A stretch of DNA of 64,000 nt from an uncultured Granulosicoccaceae bacterium (GTDB taxonomy: Bacteria; Pseudomonadota; Gammaproteobacteria; Granulosicoccales; Granulosicoccaceae): contig CAKZUP010000104.1 of NCBI GenBank assembly GCA_937922945.1, positions 1-64,000 of the forward strand, read 5' to 3'. The position numbers were made by a program, and so were the translations under genes. Positions 57,436 to 64,000 of this stretch are shown piece by piece. The number at the start of each line of letters is the position of its first letter. The first letter of the stretch is position 1. The notes beneath the pieces were generated by a model. The model was given only the letters and a program-made list of their open reading frames with translations, ran no database searches and was not told the origin of the DNA.

Positions 57436-58685
57436 GTTACTCGCTCCGGCAATGGTTTATTTTTCTCAGACCTACTGACGAAAAATAACCCCACAAAAAA
57501 GCCAAAGTAAATCAACGAACAGAGGCGCGAAATAAACGTACCTGTTGGTGTAGGCGCTTGCATACCGAAGTAGCCAAGCACGATAAACGAAATAGCAAAC
57601 GAGAACAGCAGAACTTTGTAAGCCATTGAACGATAGCGAATCGAGCGAACCGGGTTGCGATCGATCCAGGGCAAAAAGAACAGCACAAGTATGGCTGCAC
57701 CCATTGCCATTACACCCATCAGCTTGTCGGGCACTGCACGCAATATGGCGTAAAACGGTGTGAAATACCAAACCGGTGCAATGTGTTCAGGCGTTTTCAG
57801 CGGATCGGCCGGAACAAAGTTAGCGTGTTCGAGAAAGTAACCACCCATTTCAGGGGCGAAGAAAACGATCGCGAAAAACACCAGGAAGAAAACACAGGCG
57901 CCGAATAAATCCTTGACCGTGTAGTACGGGTGGAACGGGATGCCGTCGCGAGGAATGCCTTCAGCATTCTTGTTCGCTTTGATATCGATGCCGTCGGGGT
58001 TGTTGGAACCCACCTCATGCAGCGCCAGAATATGCGCTACTACCAGTCCGATAAGTACCAGAGGTACCGCAATAACATGTAATGCGAAAAATCGATTCAG
58101 GGTTGCATCAGAAACGATGTAATCACCTTTCAACCACAGCGTTACCGCGTCACCAATGCCAAACGGTATGGCACCAAACAACGAAATAATAACCTGAGCA
58201 CCCCAGTAGCTCATTTGGCCCCAAGGCAACAGATAGCCCATGAAAGCCTCTGCCATGAGCACAACATAGATCAGCATGCCAAATATCCATAACAGCTCAC
58301 GCGGCTTTTTGTAGGAACCGTAAAGCAAGGCGCGGAACATGTGCAGGTACACCACAACGAAAAACAACGAGGCACCAGTTGAATGCATATAGCGAATAAG
58401 CCAACCGAAGTTAACGTCGCGCATGATGTATTCAACCGATTTGAACGCTAGTTCGCCATCTGGCTTGTAGTTCATGGTAAGGAAAATACCGGTTACGACC
58501 TGAATGATCAGAACCAATAAAGAGAGTGCGCCAAAGTAGTACCAGAAATTAAAATTCTTTGGTGCATAGTATTTGGTGACGTGCTCCTCGAGCATTTTGG
58601 TGAGCGGAAATCGCTCATCAATCCACCCTATCAAGCCGCCATTACCGCCGCTCTGGCCACTGCCATTACCCTGTGTACTGCTCAT
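57432..58685 (-). CDS. petB: Cytochrome b of the bc1 complex
   Basis: 417 residues, eight membrane helices. It holds two b haems through His pairs and the Qo and Qi quinone sites. The Qo motif is PVWY instead of PEWY, as seen in many beta- and gammaproteobacteria. A flexible Gly/Ser/Asn N-terminus precedes IGWIDERFPLTKML. Overlaps petA by four bases. Confidence 0.97.
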   Translation of the reverse strand: MSSTQGNGSGQSGGNGGLIGWIDERFPLTKMLEEHVTKYYAPKNFNFWYYFGALSLLVLIIQVVTGIFLTMNYKPDGELAFKSVEYIMRDVNFGWLIRYMHSTGASLFFVVVYLHMFRALLYGSYKKPRELLWIFGMLIYVVLMAEAFMGYLLPWGQMSYWGAQVIISLFGAIPFGIGDAVTLWLKGDYIVSDATLNRFFALHVIAVPLVLIGLVVAHILALHEVGSNNPDGIDIKANKNAEGIPRDGIPFHPYYTVKDLFGACVFFLVFFAIVFFAPEMGGYFLEHANFVPADPLKTPEHIAPVWYFTPFYAILRAVPDKLMGVMAMGAAILVLFFLPWIDRNPVRSIRYRSMAYKVLLFSFAISFIVLGYFGMQAPTPTGTFISRLCSLIYFGFFVGLFFVSRSEKNKPLPERVT

Positions 58686-59332
58686 GCCGCTGCCCCCTGG
58701 TCTTCACCAATCAAGATGCGATTATCATCCATATACATATACGGTGGAATCTCAAGATTGGTAGGCGCTGGAACACCAGAATAAACGCGTCCGGCCATAT
58801 CAAACTTTGAACCGTGACAAGGACAGAAAAATCCGCCTTCCCAATCACTGCCCAAATCGGGCGCAGCCAGCTCAGGTCGGTATGTCGGCGAACAACCCAG
58901 ATGGGTACAGATACCAATCACAACCAGGTATTCGTCTTTGACGGCACGGGTTGCGTTCTGCGCATAGGCCGGCTGCTGCTCTTCGACCGAATCAGGGTCG
59001 CTGAGCTGATCGGCAACAGAATTCAACGAGGCCAGAGCCTGTTCTGTACGGCGAACAATCCAAACCGGCTTGCCGCGCCACTCTACCGTGAGCAACTGAC
59101 CCGGTGCCAGCTTACTGATATCGGCTTCCACAGGCGCACCAGCCGCTTTGGCACGTGCGCTGGGTGACATAGATGCGAGCATAGACACGCCCAGCGCGCC
59201 TGCGCCAAGCCCACCCACTGCAGACATTCCGCCCACCAGAAGGCGACGGCGTTTGGGGTCCAACCCTTCCGTTGATATGGAACTATCAACAGCAGCCCGA
59301 CTTCCGTCGGCCGCGTTTTTCTTCGCACTCAT
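58682..59332 (-). CDS. petA: Rieske iron-sulfur protein of the bc1 complex
   Basis: 216 residues. The N-terminal Tat signal (PKRRRLLVGG) and membrane anchor are followed by the Rieske domain with CTHLGC and CPCHG, two Cys and two His holding the 2Fe-2S cluster. Start supported by GGAG. First gene of petABC; probable promoter lies in the 148 bases upstream. Confidence 0.97.
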   Translation of the reverse strand: MSAKKNAADGSRAAVDSSISTEGLDPKRRRLLVGGMSAVGGLGAGALGVSMLASMSPSARAKAAGAPVEADISKLAPGQLLTVEWRGKPVWIVRRTEQALASLNSVADQLSDPDSVEEQQPAYAQNATRAVKDEYLVVIGICTHLGCSPTYRPELAAPDLGSDWEGGFFCPCHGSKFDMAGRVYSGVPAPTNLEIPPYMYMDDNRILIGEDQGAAA

Positions 59333-59480
59333 GCGACAACTCCACTTAATACTAGAATTCGTTGGTCAGGGCTGTTTCGATTGCAAGAATCACCCCGCCG
59401 ATGCAACCCACAAGATTACCACACAAGCGGGTCGAATCAGGCGATCGAGGGCAATTGTTGTCCTCGGATTTAGTCAGATT

Positions 59481-60239
59481 TCAGGCCGGATTGTCGACGT
59501 CAATAAACTGATGAGTTAACTGTAGTTGTTCCGACAAATTTTCGCCAAGTGCCTGCACACCAAATCGCTCGGTTGCGTGATGCCCTCCGGCAATGAATAA
59601 CACCTGATTTTCACGGGCTTCATGCGTGGTTTGTTCGCTTATTTCCCCACTGATATAAGCGTCCACACCCAATTCCACCGCCTGCGGCAAAAAGCGCTGC
59701 GCGCCTCCAGAACACCATGCAACCCGCTCAATGGGTCGGTCGCTACGCCCCACAGCGGTGACTCCACGCCCTAATACACCGGCAATATGACGAATAAAAT
59801 CAGTATTCGCCATAGGTCTGGGGAGCCTGCCATGAAACAACAAGCCCTCAGTACCACTTGCGGCAACTCGGCCTTCAACCTCGAACCCGAAGCGTTTTGC
59901 CAATTGGGCGTTATTGCCGAGCTCAGGATGAACGTCTAGCGGCAGATGATAAGCCAATAACGACACGTTGTTATTGAGCAATGTGCGGATACGCTTGAGC
60001 TTCATGCCCGTGAGTACAGGTGATTCACCGCTCCAGAAGTAGCCGTGATGAACCAGTACCGCATCGGCATTTGCATCGATTGCGGCTTTCAGGAAACGGC
60101 TGCTGGCCGTCACACCGCTCACAATATGATTTATTTCTTCGCGACCGGCCACCTGCAACCCGTTTGGGCAATAATCGGTGATGCTGCCGATGTCGAGCGT
60201 TCGGTTGATATAATCAACCACGTGGTCACGTTGTTCCAT
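59481..60239 (-). CDS. NIF3-like (YbgI/DUF34) protein
   Basis: 252 residues. The NIF3 family forms toroidal hexamers with a di-metal site; HHGYFWSGE holds metal-binding His residues, and HHATERFG near the C-terminus completes it. Biochemical role remains unsettled in the family. Divergent from the DegS-like gene, 38 bases apart. Confidence 0.9.
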   Translation of the reverse strand: MEQRDHVVDYINRTLDIGSITDYCPNGLQVAGREEINHIVSGVTASSRFLKAAIDANADAVLVHHGYFWSGESPVLTGMKLKRIRTLLNNNVSLLAYHLPLDVHPELGNNAQLAKRFGFEVEGRVAASGTEGLLFHGRLPRPMANTDFIRHIAGVLGRGVTAVGRSDRPIERVAWCSGGAQRFLPQAVELGVDAYISGEISEQTTHEARENQVLFIAGGHHATERFGVQALGENLSEQLQLTHQFIDVDNPA

Positions 60240-60277
60240 ATTTGATCGTTCAAGCTAAATTATGGGAGTAATTTACA

Positions 60278-61402
60278 CTGAAAAAGCTGTTTTTTATCCT
60301 GCTTTGTATTTTGGGCGGCGTCGGCGTGGGGCTGGGATTGTTTCACACAGTGCCAGCACTCAGCGACTTGCCCACCTCGCTGAGCAATGGATCGACTGCC
60401 ACCACTGACGCCAACGAAACTGTCCGCTACTCGAAAGACTCTTACCACCAAGGCATCATGAAAGTGGCTCCGTCGGTCGTCAGTCTGTATTCGAGCGAAA
60501 CCATATACAAGTCGCCCGTGCAGGTTTTTCAGGGAGACGAACAAATTCCAACGATTGCGCCGCGGGAAAGACGCAGCACGAGCCAAGGTTCTGGCGTAAT
60601 AATCGATTCATCAGGGCTTGTTCTGACCAACTGGCATCTGCTGGAAAAAGCCGATGAGATCAATATCGTGCTCAGCGATGGCTCACTCCATACCGCTCAA
60701 ATTATCGGCAAAGATTCAGAAACCGATTTAGCCGTGGTGCGCATTGCGGCAGACAATCTTCCCGCTGTTGATATTACGTCGGATATCAGCTTGCGGGTGG
60801 GCGATATTGTGCTGGCCATTGGCAATCCGTTTGGTGTGGGTCAAACCATCACTCAGGGGATCGTCAGTGCAACTGCCCGTCGCGTTGCTGGAGCAAGTGC
60901 ATGGCAAAATTTTGTTCAAATTGATGCGGCGATAAACCCCGGTAACTCGGGCGGCGCCTTAATCAATCCAGACGGCGAGCTGGTTGGAATCAATACCGCC
61001 GTTTTTCTCAGAGATAACGGCGCGGAAGGCATTGGCTTTGCTATTCCAGCCAAGCTTCTGCGACAAGTCGTGCCTCAACTCATTGCCAATGGTCACATGA
61101 TCCGCGGCTGGCTGGGCATTGGTGCCGATGACTTGCAGATGTATCCCGGCCTGAATAAAAACGTTGATAAAGGCGCTGTTATTACCGGGGTGCTAGAAGG
61201 TAGCCCTGCACATCTTGCTGGCTTGAAACCCTACGATGTCGTGATTGCTGCTGCCGGTCAGCCGATCAATAACGCCAATTCACTGTTGCTGCTGATATCC
61301 GGCAGAGCACCCGAAACCGATGTCTCGTTAACGGTACTGCGCGACGGCGAAGAGTTGCAAATGCAGGCCACACTATTAGAGCGACCTGAATTCAATCAGT
61401 GA
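60278..61402 (+). CDS. degS: DegS/AlgW-type periplasmic serine protease
   Basis: About 374 residues. An N-terminal membrane anchor (KKLFFILLCILGGVGVGLGL) is followed by a trypsin-like domain with His120 (TNWHLL), Asp150 (DSETDLAV) and Ser224 (PGNSGGAL), and one C-terminal PDZ domain. DegS cuts RseA to start the sigma-E envelope stress response. No ATG, GTG or TTG is available before the anchor; CTG at 60278 lies 9 bases after GGGAG and starts the anchor properly, so a CTG start is proposed. The TTG at 60311 would delete the positively charged end of the anchor. Confidence 0.92.
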   Translation: MKKLFFILLCILGGVGVGLGLFHTVPALSDLPTSLSNGSTATTDANETVRYSKDSYHQGIMKVAPSVVSLYSSETIYKSPVQVFQGDEQIPTIAPRERRSTSQGSGVIIDSSGLVLTNWHLLEKADEINIVLSDGSLHTAQIIGKDSETDLAVVRIAADNLPAVDITSDISLRVGDIVLAIGNPFGVGQTITQGIVSATARRVAGASAWQNFVQIDAAINPGNSGGALINPDGELVGINTAVFLRDNGAEGIGFAIPAKLLRQVVPQLIANGHMIRGWLGIGADDLQMYPGLNKNVDKGAVITGVLEGSPAHLAGLKPYDVVIAAAGQPINNANSLLLLISGRAPETDVSLTVLRDGEELQMQATLLERPEFNQ

Positions 61403-61411
61403 TTTCCGAGC

Positions 61412-63661
61412 TTAGCCGGAACGATTATCACGGTGCAGCTTTAGCGCAGAAATAAGCTGCATAAATGACAGCACGAACAAACTCGTTTTAGACAAGGACC
61501 CGCCCGAGGCAGACTCAGACGCGGAACCGGTTATCGCCGAAGTATCGTTGCTCGACAGAATCAAATGCTCTGACGATATAGACGACGTATCGATAGAGTA
61601 AGACACAATGTTGTCGGCCGGATTAAAATCCACTGTACCCACGGTACTTAATTCAGCTGTAACCAGAGCTGATGAATCACTTTGACCGGGTTGCGCACTG
61701 AATTGCAGTAAGCGTTGCTCACCAGCACCAAGCTCAGTAATGACGCAGCTTGCACTGGTGGGTGAAACCTCATGGCAACCAGCCGGATAGTCAAGCAAGC
61801 CTGCGTAGCTGGTTTCAAGCGTTAGCGTGGCATCAACACTAACGCTCGAATCAAGATTGGTCATGCTAAATTGCACCCCGCTACTGGATTCGCTGGCGTT
61901 CAATGCAACATCCACCGCATTACTCAGGCAAGACTTACTGCGGGCACCCGAAACAGAGTTACTCGAACAAGCGCTAAAATCAACTTGTGTGCGGGTAGAA
62001 ATATGCGGCCACATGATTTTTGTGGTGTCCTGATTACAACTCGTGTCCGAATCATGCAACGAACCGAGCGAATGCCCAAGCTCATGCGTTAAAAGCACCT
62101 CGCCAATAGCGCTCGGTGTTGTTATACCGACGTCGTAACCATCGGTTCTGCACAAAGTATCAATCCAGGCCAGGCCCAGAGTGGTGTCGGTGCGCTGTTT
62201 TCCAGTGAACAGATACGTGAGTACGCTATCGTTGAACAGCGTGCGATTGTCCTGACGATAGCCGCGGAAATCGAGAAGATACGATTCCAGCGTGCTGGGT
62301 GTATTCAACAAAGGGTTAGCATCGTTATCACTAAATACTTGCACTTCATCTATGGCCAACGCAAGGCCAAACTGACGATAGATACCGTCGGCCACGTTAA
62401 GCTGATTAAGCGCAACAACCAACCCATTACCTCCATGATAACGATCGAACTCTGCATCGATAACAATGGCAACCGGGACCACGCGCAAATCACTCTTGGC
62501 TGTAGCTACCGAACTACCGCCATTCGCAGCTCCCAAAGCCGGCGGTGCTACAAGTGCATCTTTGCCAACGCCTATCTCGGTTGAAACAGCATCAACAACA
62601 CCTGCGGCGCGGTTTTTCGCGCTGCGCGGTTTGTAGTAATCCAACGTACCTATCAAGGTGCCAGGTTGCATCGTATAAGTTTGTCCGAACGCAAAGGCCA
62701 ATCCGCTAATGGTATCGTCAACCACAACCGCTCTAACCCACGACTCAGCATCGCCTACAACCTTGCCAATAAACACACCTGCAACAGGTGGTGAGCGGTC
62801 TAACATTTGCCCATCACGCCACGCAGTATTACGAGTGAGCGGGCTTGGCGTCAGCGTAAATTCCAAATCAACACCATCGACATTCACACCGATACTCAAA
62901 TCACCCGAATCGAGCGTTTGCCTTGATCGCATCCGACTCGCTGATGAATCCCGCTTGTGCATTATGTCGAGTCGTCGATCGGCACGTTCGTACCAATAAC
63001 GCGACAGCACATTCCCGGAAGGCCAGCTATAACCAAACGGTAAACTGTACGCGGTGTGTCTATCGCGCAGCGCTTCAAGTGCCTGCTTGGCCTCGTCGGT
63101 CCGACCCAGCTGCTCTAACGCAATCGCGTTCAAGTAGTCGGCTGAGTCCTCATAAGATGATTCGGGAAAACGTTGGTGTAGTTGCTCAAGCGTTGCTCGT
63201 GCCGCATTGAAATCATAGCGATCCATAATTTGAATGTACGCTTTCAAATACAAAGCATCATCGGCAAGTGTACTGTTCTGATACTGCTGCAGAATAAAGT
63301 CCAGCGCACTCAGCGCCCCTACCGCATCGCCTTCATCACGTTTATCCAGCGCGTTCAGATAATGACCTAATTCAACCAGTGCATCATCCGACTCCTGCAA
63401 TACCGCTATTCGTGTCTGGACTGCGGATAATTTTTCGAAGCCGGGGTAATACGCTTGAAGCCTTCTAAGCAAGGCCAACGCATCCTTATACGATTGCGTT
63501 TGAATGAGCCCAAGCGCTTGTTCATAATGCTCCGCCGCTGGCGTTTGCAGGAAGCTGGCTTTATCTACATTATTCGCCTGAGCTTTATGCACAAACCCAA
63601 AGGCCAAACACAGCACAACAATAATGCGTACGCCATGTAGCAGCTGGAAACAGACATTCAT
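61412..63661 (-). CDS. Secreted TPR-like / reprolysin (M12B) metalloprotease fusion
   Basis: 749 residues. A signal peptide (IIVVLCLAFGFVHKAQA) is followed by about 190 residues of TPR-like helices (AAEHYEQALGLIQTQSYKDA and LYLKAYIQIMDRYDFNAARA), a linker, and then a metzincin domain. The zinc motif HELGHSLGSLHD is near residue 525 and the Met-turn KIMWPHIS near 550, so the catalytic site is intact. A C-terminal beta-sandwich of CARDB type (about 580-700) ends in a Gly/Ser tail and a hydrophobic segment with a basic end (SLFVLSFMQLISALKLHRDN). Unusual architecture; substrate unknown. Convergent with degS by nine bases. Confidence 0.83.
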   Translation of the reverse strand: MNVCFQLLHGVRIIVVLCLAFGFVHKAQANNVDKASFLQTPAAEHYEQALGLIQTQSYKDALALLRRLQAYYPGFEKLSAVQTRIAVLQESDDALVELGHYLNALDKRDEGDAVGALSALDFILQQYQNSTLADDALYLKAYIQIMDRYDFNAARATLEQLHQRFPESSYEDSADYLNAIALEQLGRTDEAKQALEALRDRHTAYSLPFGYSWPSGNVLSRYWYERADRRLDIMHKRDSSASRMRSRQTLDSGDLSIGVNVDGVDLEFTLTPSPLTRNTAWRDGQMLDRSPPVAGVFIGKVVGDAESWVRAVVVDDTISGLAFAFGQTYTMQPGTLIGTLDYYKPRSAKNRAAGVVDAVSTEIGVGKDALVAPPALGAANGGSSVATAKSDLRVVPVAIVIDAEFDRYHGGNGLVVALNQLNVADGIYRQFGLALAIDEVQVFSDNDANPLLNTPSTLESYLLDFRGYRQDNRTLFNDSVLTYLFTGKQRTDTTLGLAWIDTLCRTDGYDVGITTPSAIGEVLLTHELGHSLGSLHDSDTSCNQDTTKIMWPHISTRTQVDFSACSSNSVSGARSKSCLSNAVDVALNASESSSGVQFSMTNLDSSVSVDATLTLETSYAGLLDYPAGCHEVSPTSASCVITELGAGEQRLLQFSAQPGQSDSSALVTAELSTVGTVDFNPADNIVSYSIDTSSISSEHLILSSNDTSAITGSASESASGGSLSKTSLFVLSFMQLISALKLHRDNRSG

Positions 63662-63685
63662 ATCGTGGTTATCCGAGGCTACCGA

Positions 63686-64000
63686 TTATCCGTTGGCTGC
63701 TGGTCGTTCGCCATGCGCAACTTTGCCGTGATCGAAAAAATTAAGCACATCACGGCATTTGGCCAAGGCTTGTTCAATTTCTTCCGCATCCGGTTTAGGT
63801 TGTTGCTCCAATGTGTCCAGAATTCGGGTTTGCTGCCGTGCTTCTTCGATCTTGACTTGCATTTTTTCAACAGCACGATTTAACGCATCAGTTAATTCAG
63901 CGAACTCACGAGCATCTCCAGAACGCAAACGCACATCCAGGTTGCCATCACCCAGCTCATTTAACGCACGTCGAATGGCCAGTAACGGGCTACCCAGCTT
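63686..64000 (-). CDS. C-terminal part of a HAMP-domain sensor (cut by window edge)
   Basis: 105 codons from the window edge to the stop at 63686. The segment LGSPLLAIRRALNELGDGNL then VRLRSGDAREFAELTDALN fits a HAMP domain, followed by a coiled coil and a short charged C-terminus. The N-terminal membrane part lies outside. There is no kinase or methyl-accepting domain after the HAMP, so it is either a stand-alone HAMP membrane protein or a truncated sensor. Confidence 0.72.
   Translation of the reverse strand, partial: KLGSPLLAIRRALNELGDGNLDVRLRSGDAREFAELTDALNRAVEKMQVKIEEARQQTRILDTLEQQPKPDAEEIEQALAKCRDVLNFFDHGKVAHGERPAANG

Overview
The window is a chromosomal segment of a gammaproteobacterium with roughly half GC. 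The evidence is the gene order: pilSR with sigma-54-driven pilins, pilBCD-coaE, secA, lpxC-ftsZ-ftsA, a complete division and cell wall (dcw) run back to mraZ, rnpB, rsmI/lpoA/yraN, and sspB-sspA beside petCBA. Type IV pili, a bc1 complex and several exported proteins with C-terminal membrane tails suggest a respiring, surface-active, free-living Gram-negative. The exact lineage cannot be fixed from the sequence alone; absence of zapD/yacG after coaE and of murB in the dcw run argues against a close Escherichia or Pseudomonas relative. Nothing looks like a prophage, insertion sequence or CRISPR array.

Layout. 1-2.3 kb is accessory: the tail of an unknown protein, a sulfotransferase-like protein, and twin secreted BON-domain proteins with a strong terminator. 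2.4-2.8 kb holds a tRNA-Ala(GGC) gene followed by two degenerate ~120 bp repeats made from tRNA pieces. 2.8-10.6 kb: gltX, a PP2C phosphatase, clpB, pgeF, rluD and bamD. 10.8-20.1 kb: the type IV pilus block pilS-pilR, two pilins, pilB-pilC-pilD and coaE. 20.2-27.9 kb: a Nudix hydrolase, argJ, secA, an M23 peptidase and dciA (start codons overlapping head to head), and a flavoprotein-like oxidoreductase.

28.0-46.1 kb is one long minus-strand cluster, transcribed mraZ-rsmH-ftsL-ftsI-murE-murF-mraY-murD-ftsW-murG-murC-ddl-ftsQ-ftsA-ftsZ-lpxC. Most junctions overlap by 1-8 bases. Together these genes make lipid II from UDP-MurNAc, flip and polymerise it at the septum, and build the Z-ring. A sigma-70 promoter and four exact-period MraZ boxes precede mraZ.

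46.3-51.5 kb is a second accessory stretch: a class III aminotransferase, a seven-bladed FG-GAP propeller protein with a stalk and membrane tail, a small secreted protein and a lipoprotein. 51.7-60.2 kb returns to core genes: rnpB, rsmI, lpoA, yraN, sspA/sspB, the bc1 genes and a NIF3-family gene. 60.3-64 kb has a DegS-type periplasmic protease that appears to use a CTG start, a large secreted protein joining TPR-like repeats to a reprolysin-type zinc protease, and the end of a HAMP-domain protein cut by the window edge.

Most of the window is ordinary core genome. The least conventional items are the tRNA-derived repeats, the TPR-metalloprotease fusion, the propeller protein with its small secreted partner, the BON twin pair, and several regulatory palindromes.
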